From an uncultured Lactobacillus sp. (GTDB lineage: Bacteria > Bacillota > Bacilli > Lactobacillales > Lactobacillaceae): a stretch of DNA of 5,036 bases. Both the position numbers and the translations under genes were made by a program. The notes under the pieces were generated by a model. That model had not been told where the DNA came from, made no database searches, and saw nothing but the letters and a program-made list of their open reading frames with translations. Location: the NCBI GenBank assembly GCA_945281075.1, contig CALYQE010000132.1, positions 1 through 5,036 of the forward strand. The letters are read 5' to 3'. Each line of letters starts with the position of its first letter. Position 1 is the stretch's first letter. Positions 1 to 5,036 of the stretch are shown here, piece by piece.

Positions 1-64
1 ATGCCGTAACTACTTCACCATGAATTAACCGATCATCTACTCTTACAAAAGTTATCTTTTTCAT
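1..64 (-). CDS. PTS EIIB, mannose/fructose/sorbose family (partial, N-terminus only)
   Basis: Only the first 21 codons are inside the window; the rest runs off the left edge. The visible peptide begins MKKITFVRVDDRLIHGEVVT. This matches the start of sorbose/mannose-family EIIB proteins, in which the R-x-D-D-R-L-I-H-G motif carries the phosphorylated histidine, here His15. By family knowledge, cytoplasmic EIIB takes phosphate from EIIA on this histidine and passes it to the sugar during uptake through EIIC/EIID. The ATG lies one base after the TAA of the EIIA gene, and its Shine-Dalgarno sequence lies inside the end of that gene, so the two are translationally linked. EIIC and EIID genes are expected next but cannot be seen. 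The exact sugar is unknown. Confidence 0.93.
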   Translation of the reverse strand, partial: MKKITFVRVDDRLIHGEVVTA

Positions 65-65
65 T

Positions 66-482
66 TTAAGCATCTCCTTCAATTTTTATTTCAGCCAACT
101 GCTTATTAACATCCACGAAAGTAGTTGGTGCGACTTTTATTAATTTTTCACAAATTTCATCAACTGTTTTATCTTGAAGTCTCATCATTAAGGCTTCTAA
201 AATTAAACCTAAATTCATACCGGTAAGATGATGAAACTTATACTCTCCCATAAGTGAAACTACTACATTGAAAGGGCTCCCATGATATAAATCAGTAAAA
301 ATAATTACATCTTCTGATCCGATTTCCTTTAATTTAGTTTCGATTTCACTCCTTAATGTACTTACATCCTCAGCTGGATGTAAACCAAATGTCGAAGCTT
401 TATCTTGTTCCCCGACAATCATTTGGGCACTTTCAAGAATTGACTTAGCTAAATCTCCGTGTGAGACCATGATAAATTGCAC
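66..482 (-). CDS. PTS EIIA, mannose/fructose/sorbose family
   Basis: This is a soluble phosphocarrier of about 138 residues, close to the usual length of a stand-alone EIIA-Man domain. It takes phosphate from HPr and hands it to EIIB. The N-terminal strand ends in VSHGD, whose histidine is the family's phosphorylation site (residue 8 from the start chosen here). IIFTDLYHGSPFN and TGMNLGLILEAL match the conserved F-x-D-L-x-G-G-S-P and T-G-x-N-L-P-x-L-L-E motifs; the first has His in place of the usual second-to-last Gly before SP. I chose the GTG at 482 because AGGAG (496-492) lies nine bases before it. An in-frame ATG at 491 touches that AGGAG with no spacing and would add three residues. The gene follows the regulator by 15 bases (6 if the ATG is used) and is one base from EIIB, so it belongs to the same operon. 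Confidence 0.93.
   Translation of the reverse strand: MQFIMVSHGDLAKSILESAQMIVGEQDKASTFGLHPAEDVSTLRSEIETKLKEIGSEDVIIFTDLYHGSPFNVVVSLMGEYKFHHLTGMNLGLILEALMMRLQDKTVDEICEKLIKVAPTTFVDVNKQLAEIKIEGDA
74..79 (-). promoter_or_regulatory. Ribosome binding site of EIIB, inside the EIIA gene
   Basis: AAGGAG is read on the minus strand, nine bases before the EIIB ATG at 64. It overlaps the last codons of the EIIA gene, so EIIB translation probably follows EIIA translation, which would keep the two subunits in proportion. Confidence 0.8.
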
Positions 483-491
483 AACTACCAT

Positions 492-496
492 CTCCT
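492..496 (-). promoter_or_regulatory. Ribosome binding site that decides the EIIA start
   Basis: AGGAG begins one base after the TAA of the regulator gene (500-498). It directly abuts an ATG at 491, too close to serve it, and stands nine bases before a GTG at 482. The spacing therefore favours the GTG as the true start of EIIA. Confidence 0.65.
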
Positions 497-497
497 A

Positions 498-2378
498 TTA
501 ATCTAAAATCTCAGCAAACATTTTAATAAAGTTTTCAAAAGTCGGGTTTTTCTTTAGTTTTTCCACGAAATCTTTATCTTGAATTATTTTGCTAAGATAA
601 TTCCAAAGCTGGAAAGCTTTTACGTTATTCTTTTCAATTGAAACTAAGATTATTAAATCTACTTTATTATTGTCATCCCATTGAATTGGTTTCTTTAACA
701 AGAGTATTGATACAAAAGTTGAGACCGATAAGGGACTAATTGGGTGCGGAAACGCTATTGTATTGCTGAAAAAACTGCTTCCTAGTTGTTCTCTTAATCT
801 AACAGCCGTGTCCAGATTTTCATTCTGCTCACCTGCAGCATTTTTAGAAATAGAAATTATTTCATTTAATGCTTCGTCTTTGCTATCCAGGTCCTTAAAT
901 TCAAATCTATCTTTTGAAAATAAATTTAATAAATCTTCTTTTGTTTTAAAGCCATCAATGGCAAGTTTAATTTTGAGATATTCTTCATTATTGGGGAAAT
1001 TACTAATTAAAATAGCACCAAGTTTATCCGTTAACTTAGTTTGATTTGTTGTAAACACTACATCATATTTATTTATGTTTATGTCCGGAGCTTCTGCAAT
1101 ATTGACAATCTTGATTGACGAAATTTCTTTATCAAACCAAGTAATAAACCTTTCCCTTAAAAGAACTATTTCACTTCTTTTTAAATTAGTAAGTATTAAC
1201 AAATTTTTAAGTCCTGTGAAACGATCATTTCGATTTAAATATTGATTAAAATAAATGGCTAGATAAGATATTTCACTTTCTTTGATCTTTTTACCAATTT
1301 TATTTTGTAATAAAAGTCCCATGTAAGCAGCCATATCAAAAGCTAATGGAAAAGACTCGCGGATATTGTCTAACATTACGTTGTCATTTTGGATGTCATA
1401 TTCCACCCTTGTTATTAGGGGCATAATATGCAGTGCTAAAGAAATTCTAAGATTTATTTCCTGTGTAAAATCAACATTAAATTTATCCCTTATCTCTTCA
1501 AGAGCTTGCATAATAAATTGATTAACAGACTTTGAAACGTAATCATAATTAACATAGTCGCTTTTGCTTTGTAGATAAATTGCTAAATTTAAAATTTCAC
1601 CAGTAGTGGCCTTAAAATAAAACCTTTTTTCTAATGCAGCAAATATTTCATTTGCTATTTGATATCCTTCTTGAAACTCCTGAATTAAATTTTGTTCTGC
1701 ATCTTTAAGAGAAAATCCTGACTGAACCCGTTTAATTGAAACTTCTATATGAACTATCAAATTCTGAAATAAATTGTCTGAAATGTTGCAATGATGCTTA
1801 ATCAGAATATTGACTAGAATATTTTCAATTTCTTTTCTCGTTTTATCTTCTTCCTGATTGTTATTCTGAATTGAATACATCCCAAACTTGAGTAAACATT
1901 TTCGAATATTTGGCTCAGCACCAACTATTTTTATGCCGTCATGTGAATTTCTTCTTATTTTTAAATTGTCTTGTTCTAAAATAGCTGATAATTTATTTAA
2001 ATCGTTTGTTAAAGTTGAATTTGAAACATACAGTTTTTCAGCGATTTGTACTTTTGATAAAGGGCTAATTTGATTGACCAGTAATCTAAATAATTCTTGA
2101 ATTCTGTCAGATTCTTTTGCCTTTAAATGCACGCTTTTATTTAAAAAACTTTTTTGAAATTCCTTATCATTAATAATTTTCAGCTTTGATCCAACTGATG
2201 GCTTGGAAATTAATTTAGCGCCTTTAAAATCGTTTAAACTATGCCTTATTTTTTTTAGATCATTTTGAACTGTTCTAGTACTGACTTGATATTTTTCAAC
2301 AAAAAAGTTAGAAGTTAAACTCTGAGATTGATGATTATAAAAATCATTTAACATTTTAATCTCACGTGCATTTAACAT
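498..2378 (-). CDS. PRD-containing transcriptional regulator (HTH-HTH-PRD1-PRD2-EIIB-like-EIIA)
   Basis: This 626-residue protein has the layout of MtlR/LicR/SorR-type regulators. These bind DNA and are switched by PTS-dependent phosphorylation. Two helix-turn-helix regions lie near residues 5-50 (VSTRTVQNDL) and 105-135 (VSNSTLTNDL). PRD1 spans about 185-275 and PRD2 about 290-385. A degenerate EIIB-like region covers about 388-470, and a fructose/mannitol-type EIIA domain about 485-625 with IAFPHP, giving the expected active His545. The first PRD histidines are present (His210 in VHIEVSIKR, His317 in LHIMPLITR). The second positions read AIYL (Tyr268) and AIYF (Tyr376), where family members often have His. 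The EIIB-like region has no cysteine at the expected place (LLILTNLKRSE). AGGAGG six bases before the ATG supports the start. The gene lies 24 bases after the aldolase and just before EIIA, so it probably controls its own operon. SorR of lactobacilli is the likeliest counterpart, but this is not certain. Confidence 0.92.
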   Translation of the reverse strand: MLNAREIKMLNDFYNHQSQSLTSNFFVEKYQVSTRTVQNDLKKIRHSLNDFKGAKLISKPSVGSKLKIINDKEFQKSFLNKSVHLKAKESDRIQELFRLLVNQISPLSKVQIAEKLYVSNSTLTNDLNKLSAILEQDNLKIRRNSHDGIKIVGAEPNIRKCLLKFGMYSIQNNNQEEDKTRKEIENILVNILIKHHCNISDNLFQNLIVHIEVSIKRVQSGFSLKDAEQNLIQEFQEGYQIANEIFAALEKRFYFKATTGEILNLAIYLQSKSDYVNYDYVSKSVNQFIMQALEEIRDKFNVDFTQEINLRISLALHIMPLITRVEYDIQNDNVMLDNIRESFPLAFDMAAYMGLLLQNKIGKKIKESEISYLAIYFNQYLNRNDRFTGLKNLLILTNLKRSEIVLLRERFITWFDKEISSIKIVNIAEAPDININKYDVVFTTNQTKLTDKLGAILISNFPNNEEYLKIKLAIDGFKTKEDLLNLFSKDRFEFKDLDSKDEALNEIISISKNAAGEQNENLDTAVRLREQLGSSFFSNTIAFPHPISPLSVSTFVSILLLKKPIQWDDNNKVDLIILVSIEKNNVKAFQLWNYLSKIIQDKDFVEKLKKNPTFENFIKMFAEILD

Positions 2379-2384
2379 ATAAAT

Positions 2385-2390
2385 CCTCCT
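2385..2390 (-). promoter_or_regulatory. Ribosome binding site of the PRD regulator
   Basis: A full AGGAGG is read on the minus strand six bases before the ATG at 2378, in the 24-base gap after the aldolase stop codon. The gap shows no hairpin or promoter, so the regulator is probably read through from the aldolase. Confidence 0.85.
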
Positions 2391-2402
2391 AACTATTTAC
2401 AA

Positions 2403-3257
2403 CTATGAGATTTGTTTTTTAACGTTTATTTCGGTAATAATGCTGGTAGCAGTATCAATAACATTTTGCACACTTTGTTTTGCGACATCATAAAGTGCAA
2501 ATTCATTGTGATTTAAATCGTAGGCCTTACCAAAAGTCTTAATGTACGATTTTCTCAAATCTGAACCATAATTTACTTTGATAAGATTATTTTCTTTAGC
2601 TCGGCGTACTTGATCAAATGGAATACCCGAGCCGCCATGTAAAACTAATGGAACTGGTGAAGCTTTTGCAACTTTCTTCAGCAATGTAAAATCTAATTGT
2701 GGTGACAGAGCTAGTCCATGAACATTACCAATAGCAACAGCTAAGGAGTCACATTTTGTTCTTTCTACAAAGTCATAAACTTGTTCAGGATCTGTTTTAG
2801 CGTTTGAGTCTGGAACATTATCATCTTCCTTGCCTCTGATTCCGCCAAGTTCTGCTTCAACAGGAATACCAAAATAATGAGCATAATTTGCGGCTTTTCT
2901 TACTTCCTTAACATTCTCCTCAAATGGAAGCTGAGAAGAATCTACCATTACCGATGTAAATCCAGCATCAATACAGCGCTTTACGTCTTCGAAGCTTTTA
3001 CCATGATCTAGGTGAAGTGAGATTGGAACTGATATATCTTCTCTTTGCATGACTTCCCTAGTCATATTTGCGATGATTTCTGGGCTAGATAATTTTAAAT
3101 TATGCGAAGAAATTTGAATATACCCACCTAATCTCATTTTGTCGAATGCTTTTACAATCGCCAAAGTCATTTCATAGTCTGTTGTGTTAAAAGCTGGCAA
3201 CACCAGATGATTTTCTTTTGCATACTTCATTAATTCATATCCATTTACTAATTGCAT
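2403..3257 (-). CDS. Class II (zinc) ketose-bisphosphate aldolase, fructose/tagatose-bisphosphate type
   Basis: This 284-residue TIM-barrel enzyme, of the usual family length, splits a ketose 1,6-bisphosphate (fructose or tagatose type) into dihydroxyacetone phosphate and glyceraldehyde 3-phosphate in the cytoplasm. The family signature SLHLDHG places the catalytic aspartate at Asp84 and a zinc ligand at His85. His180 (AIGNVHG) and His207 (LVLHGGSG) are the other zinc ligands. The acidic EAELGGIRGKEDD segment (134-146) and the phosphate-binding NYGSDLR (229-235) are also present. The loop VMVDSSQLPFEEN (104-115) has Ser-Gln where many FbaA/GatY proteins have Gly-Ser-His. All catalytic residues are kept, so the enzyme is probably active. 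It is the first gene of the PTS operon, which suggests a dedicated catabolic aldolase (as SorG is in sorbose operons) rather than the glycolytic Fba. The choice between fructose and tagatose bisphosphate is open. A GAGAGGA-type ribosome site precedes the ATG. Confidence 0.92.
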   Translation of the reverse strand: MQLVNGYELMKYAKENHLVLPAFNTTDYEMTLAIVKAFDKMRLGGYIQISSHNLKLSSPEIIANMTREVMQREDISVPISLHLDHGKSFEDVKRCIDAGFTSVMVDSSQLPFEENVKEVRKAANYAHYFGIPVEAELGGIRGKEDDNVPDSNAKTDPEQVYDFVERTKCDSLAVAIGNVHGLALSPQLDFTLLKKVAKASPVPLVLHGGSGIPFDQVRRAKENNLIKVNYGSDLRKSYIKTFGKAYDLNHNEFALYDVAKQSVQNVIDTATSIITEINVKKQIS

Positions 3258-3303
3258 TTTTATTTTCCTCTCTGAACTTACTTTATTTCTCTTGACACTT
3301 CAT

Positions 3304-3332
3304 ATTGTATAAGTAAGCGCTTTCTATAGAGG
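3304..3332 (-). promoter_or_regulatory. Putative promoter of the aldolase-PTS operon
   Basis: On the minus strand, TACAAT (3309-3304) matches five of six bases of the -10 consensus. A 16-17 base spacer puts the -35 at about 3332-3326, which reads CTCTAT or CCTCTA, a poor match to TTGACA. The predicted start of transcription, near 3297, leaves a leader of about 40 bases before the aldolase ATG. A weak -35 with a dyad directly upstream fits an activator-dependent promoter, which is an inference. Confidence 0.5.
3312..3325. promoter_or_regulatory. cre-like site (CcpA carbon catabolite repression)
   Basis: AGTAAGCGCTTTCT (minus strand AGAAAGCGCTTACT) fits the catabolite-responsive element pattern TGNAANCGNTNNCA in its AAGCGCTT core. 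It differs at the first and last of the 14 bases. It fills the spacer between the proposed -35 and -10 of the operon, a position where bound CcpA would block RNA polymerase. Repression by glucose-type sugars is the expected outcome for a sugar PTS operon. Confidence 0.7.
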
Positions 3333-3357
3333 ATGAATAAATTTCATGATTATTCAT
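3333..3357. promoter_or_regulatory. Perfect dyad, candidate operator for the PRD regulator
   Basis: ATGAATAA (3333-3340) and TTATTCAT (3350-3357) form a perfect 8-bp inverted repeat separated by nine bases. The repeat starts right at the upstream edge of the proposed -35, with its centre near -48. This is a usual place for a dimeric activator. No other regulator gene is visible in the operon, so the PRD protein is the natural candidate to bind here. The assignment is an inference from position and symmetry only. Confidence 0.4.
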
Positions 3358-3597
3358 GCAAAAGTTGTTTATAGTGCATTAAGTGATCTAGGATATTTCA
3401 AAGAAATTGTCCTATCTGATGAGATTTTTGCATGTAGACAAAGACTAAAAAATTTCCGAAAAGCAAAGCCTAAAAAAACTAGCTCTTTGAACGAAATAAG
3501 GCGGGCAAAACACAGAAAAAATGTTTTTTCTGCTTTTCACTACTTTCAGAACTACCATCATGATTTTATCGAATCAGAGCAAACAATTATTTATTAA
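3346..3597 (+). CDS. Doubtful small hypothetical ORF (83 codons)
   Basis: I do not recognise this product. The ORF encodes 83 residues with a strongly basic centre (RLKNFRKAKPKK, RRAKHRK), an aromatic and His-rich end (FHYFQNYHHDF), and no signal peptide, membrane segment or known motif. It is the only ORF of note between the two operons and the only candidate gene on the plus strand. Support is weak. GAGG at 3329-3332 stands 13 bases before the ATG, which is long. No good -10 lies 16-18 bases after the TTGACA at 3292-3297. The start codon sits inside the dyad assigned to the left operon, and an A/T-rich palindrome interrupts the reading frame region. It could be a real small protein, a remnant of a decayed gene, or a chance ORF. 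Confidence 0.25.
   Translation: MIIHAKVVYSALSDLGYFKEIVLSDEIFACRQRLKNFRKAKPKKTSSLNEIRRAKHRKNVFSAFHYFQNYHHDFIESEQTIIY
3507..3537. repeat. A/T-rich palindrome
   Basis: CAGAAAAAA (3513-3521) and TTTTTTCTG (3524-3532) are perfect 9-base inverted arms around TG. Outer AAAA and TTTT extend the stem after a small internal loop. It could act as a weak terminator in either direction because T-runs flank it on both strands. The stem is nearly all A-T, so its strength in RNA is doubtful. It lies inside the doubtful plus-strand ORF. Confidence 0.45.
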
Positions 3598-3623
3598 AAA
3601 TAACCGAACCAAATGCAGACTAA

Positions 3624-3660
3624 AAGGCTTAATCTCATTAGAATACTGGGATTAAGCCTT
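3624..3660 (-). terminator. Rho-independent terminator of the trmB-ytpP-ytpR unit
   Basis: A 14-bp stem pairs 3624-3637 with 3647-3660 (core GGCTTAATC/GATTAAGCC, one G-T pair) around a nine-base loop. On the minus strand the stem runs into TTTT and then AG, a short U-run. On the plus strand no T-run follows. The direction therefore fits the end of the ytpR transcript, about 70 bases beyond its stop codon. It would insulate the PTS operon, which has its own promoter. Confidence 0.75.
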
Positions 3661-3730
3661 AACCAATTAAATATTAAATTTATCTGTCCAACTTAATGAA
3701 ACTCACTGCATATTTTGGGGTTGCCCCCCT

Positions 3731-4378
3731 TTATATACCTATTTTACCACTAGCTAATAATTCATCACACTTGTCAGGATCAAACGGATCCCCAATGGCG
3801 AAATCATCAGGCACAACCATGATGCCACGCTTTTGCGGAGCATGTTCAAGCCCCAATTCACGTGCCGAACAAATCATGCCATCAGATTCGACTGCCCGCA
3901 ATTCTCCCGGCCAGATTAGCTGACCATTGGGCATCAACGTTCCTGGAAGAGCAACGACTACCTTTTGACCTTCAGCAATGTTTGGCGCACCACAGACAAT
4001 TTGATGTTCTTCACCGTCACCAACATCAACCGTTGTGACATGCAAATGATCAGAGTCAGGATGTTTGGTGCAGGTTTTAACCAAGCCGTAAACTAAAGTT
4101 GGCTTGCCGTATGCCAATTGATCATCAAAGCCGACTTGCGCCATTTTACTGTTCAACGCAGCCAAATCGCTATCCGTTAATCTGACTTGCCCATCAGGCA
4201 GCTTGTCATAATCAATAACCTGGTCAACATTGAAAAAATTATATCCAGTAACATTGCCCTGCTGATCAGTAATCTGGACAACGTCATTTTTTTCTTGATA
4301 TGTACTTTCACCGTGATCTTGAGCCAAAATCACAATGAGGGTATTAGGATAACTTTGTTTATTAATACTAGTAATCAT
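3731..4378 (-). CDS. ytpR: YtpR-type tRNA-binding-domain protein (DUF4479 plus EMAP/PheT-like domain)
   Basis: This 215-residue protein is similar in length to Bacillus YtpR. Residues 1-95 form the N-terminal domain typical of this family, with an NKQSYPNTLIVIL start and a GYNFFN motif. Residues 97-199 are an OB-fold tRNA-binding domain like that at the N-terminus of the PheRS beta subunit, shown by KHPDSDHLHVTTVDVG, QIVCGAPNIAEGQKV, LPG and GMICSARELGL. The family is believed to bind tRNA or other structured RNA, but its cellular role is not settled and no enzymatic activity is evident. It is the last gene of the trmB-ytpP-ytpR group and starts 22 bases after ytpP, with AGAGGA as a somewhat distant ribosome site. 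Sampled stretches are clearly richer in G+C (25-31 of 60 bases) than the regulator gene on the left (17-18 of 60). Confidence 0.92.
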   Translation of the reverse strand: MITSINKQSYPNTLIVILAQDHGESTYQEKNDVVQITDQQGNVTGYNFFNVDQVIDYDKLPDGQVRLTDSDLAALNSKMAQVGFDDQLAYGKPTLVYGLVKTCTKHPDSDHLHVTTVDVGDGEEHQIVCGAPNIAEGQKVVVALPGTLMPNGQLIWPGELRAVESDGMICSARELGLEHAPQKRGIMVVPDDFAIGDPFDPDKCDELLASGKIGI

Positions 4379-4400
4379 CTGTTTGATAGTCCTCTTTCAC

Positions 4401-4721
4401 TTAGTCAAGCGACCGCAAAAAGTCTTCAACCTCATCTTTAGTCTTGCGATCCTTATTAACTAGTCTACCAATTTCCTGACCATCTTGGTAGACAACAAAT
4501 GAAGGAATACCCATAATATTCAGTTCTTTGGCTACATCAACCGCGCCATCACGGTCAATCTGATAAAACTTGCTGTCAGCAAAATCTTTTTCAATTTCTG
4601 GCATCAAGGGATCTAAGAAACGGCAGTCCGGGCACCAGTCTGCTGAAAATTCCAGTACGACCCGCCCATTTTTAATGATTTCTGTTAATTTTGCCTGATT
4701 TAGTTCTTTTATTTGTTCCAT
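4401..4721 (-). CDS. ytpP: Thioredoxin-like protein, YtpP family
   Basis: This 106-residue, single-domain thioredoxin fold is the usual size for a bacterial thioredoxin. The active site is WCPDC with Cys30 and Cys33. The cis-proline loop is GIPSFVVY with Pro73, followed by the expected G-Q-E-I-G-R strand. The two middle residues are Pro-Asp rather than the Gly-Pro of classical TrxA, so the redox potential and partners may differ. There is no signal peptide, so it acts in the cytoplasm. The neighbouring ytpR and trmB point to the YtpP lineage, not the main thioredoxin. GAGAGGG seven bases before the ATG supports the start. The true substrate is not known. Confidence 0.93.
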   Translation of the reverse strand: MEQIKELNQAKLTEIIKNGRVVLEFSADWCPDCRFLDPLMPEIEKDFADSKFYQIDRDGAVDVAKELNIMGIPSFVVYQDGQEIGRLVNKDRKTKDEVEDFLRSLD

Positions 4722-4754
4722 TGAAAAACCCTCTCAATTCTTTACAGTTCTTAA

Positions 4755-5036
4755 CTATTTTACTCCAAAATCAGCATGAAGTGCATAAATCGGATTACCC
4801 TTCGCTGCAAACTTATGCTCATATTCAGTTTCAATATTTTGAGCTACTATCTCGTCTTTTTCATGATGAAGATCAACCGAGACAAAATCAAACTGCATGC
4901 CATAATTATTCATGCTTTGAACGGAATAAGCAAAAAGTCCGGCATTATCAGTTTTAAATTCCAAATGACCCGTAGGCGCAAGAATTGCTTGATACTTGCT
5001 TAAAAAAGTTTTGTAAGTTAACCGTCTTTTTTCATG
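4755..5036 (-). CDS. trmB: tRNA (guanine-46-N7)-methyltransferase TrmB, C-terminal part
   Basis: The reading frame is open to the right edge of the window, so the N-terminus and the SAM-binding motif lie outside. The 93 visible residues begin [19 protein letters not shown] and continue through [12 protein letters not shown], then [12 protein letters not shown] and [21 protein letters not shown], the F-K-T-D-N motif and the T-E-Y-E-x-K-F segment are hallmarks of TrmB, the enzyme that makes 7-methylguanosine at position 46 of the tRNA variable loop using S-adenosylmethionine. A shorter reading from an internal TTG at 4964 is not the real start, because the homology continues upstream of it. The gene ends in TAG, 33 bases before ytpP, and is probably co-transcribed with it. 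Confidence 0.95.
   Translation of the reverse strand, partial: HEKRRLTYKTFLSKYQAILAPTGHLEFKTDNAGLFAYSVQSMNNYGMQFDFVSVDLHHEKDEIVAQNIETEYEHKFAAKGNPIYALHADFGVK

Noticed and set aside
763..1044. Plus-strand ORF of 93 codons opposite the regulator gene
   Set aside because: It is antisense to the EIIA and EIIB-like part of a well-supported regulator gene and shows no family motif of its own. It is a shadow ORF.
1888..2073. Plus-strand ORF of 61 codons opposite the regulator HTH region
   Set aside because: It is antisense to a clear coding region with no ribosome site or recognisable product.
3292..3297. Perfect TTGACA on the plus strand as a promoter for the small ORF
   Set aside because: The bases 16-18 positions downstream are AAGCGC-like, not a -10 box. 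TATAAG at 3308 is only ten bases away, so no workable promoter forms.
3258..3345. Sigma-54 promoter, as found with LevR-controlled mannose PTS operons
   Set aside because: No TGGCAC-N5-TTGCA-like sequence is visible, and the regulator lacks the AAA+ sigma-54 activation domain.
3717..3727. GGGG-TTG-CCCC hairpin just after the ytpR stop, as its terminator
   Set aside because: The stem is only four base pairs, and on the minus strand it is followed by AAAATATG rather than a U-run. The hairpin at 3624-3660 is far better.
3696..3923. Plus-strand ORF of 75 codons over the end of ytpR
   Set aside because: Most of it mirrors the tRNA-binding domain coding sequence on the other strand, so it is a shadow.
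4187..4441. Plus-strand ORF of 84 codons over the ytpR start and ytpP end
   Set aside because: It is antisense to two real genes, and its hydrophobic look comes from the complement of their codons.
4691..5003. Two overlapping plus-strand ORFs opposite trmB
   Set aside because: The minus-strand frame has unmistakable TrmB motifs through the window edge, so these are shadows.
1..5036. CRISPR array, tRNA/rRNA genes, insertion sequence or prophage parts
   Set aside because: No regularly spaced repeats, tRNA-like cloverleaf, transposase or integrase motifs were seen in any part of the window.

Overview
This window looks like a low-GC Firmicute of the Lactobacillaceae, probably Lactobacillus in the narrow sense. 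That rests on strong AGGAGG-type ribosome sites, a CcpA/cre-type site, a mannose/sorbose-family PTS with a PRD regulator, and the trmB-ytpP-ytpR neighbourhood. The genus is an inference; no species can be assigned from the sequence alone. All well-supported genes lie on the minus strand, so transcription runs from high to low coordinates.

Right part (about 3624-5036): a conserved housekeeping block. It holds the C-terminal part of trmB (tRNA m7G46 methyltransferase, cut by the window edge), a small thioredoxin-like protein (ytpP) and a tRNA-binding-domain protein (ytpR). The genes are 22-33 bases apart and are probably co-transcribed. A 14-bp hairpin followed by a short U-run (3624-3660) looks like the end of this unit.

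Middle (3258-3730): 473 bases between the two operons. It holds that terminator, a doubtful 83-codon plus-strand ORF, an A/T-rich palindrome inside that ORF, and a compact control region for the left operon. The control region reads, from upstream: an 8-9-8 dyad, a weak -35, a cre-like site in the spacer, then a TACAAT -10.

Left part (1-3257): a sugar PTS operon in the order class II ketose-bisphosphate aldolase, PRD-containing regulator, EIIA, EIIB. EIIB is cut by the window edge, and EIIC/EIID genes are expected beyond it. The regulator-EIIA-EIIB order plus an aldolase resembles the L-sorbose (sor) operons of lactobacilli, but the substrate cannot be fixed from this window. The likely scheme is that the PTS imports and phosphorylates a sugar and the aldolase cleaves the bisphosphate made from it. 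The regulator would sense PTS phosphorylation, and CcpA would shut the operon down when better sugars are present.

I see no clearly undescribed system. The points most worth a second look are the altered phosphorylation sites of the regulator, the stacked promoter/operator layout, and the uncertain small ORF.
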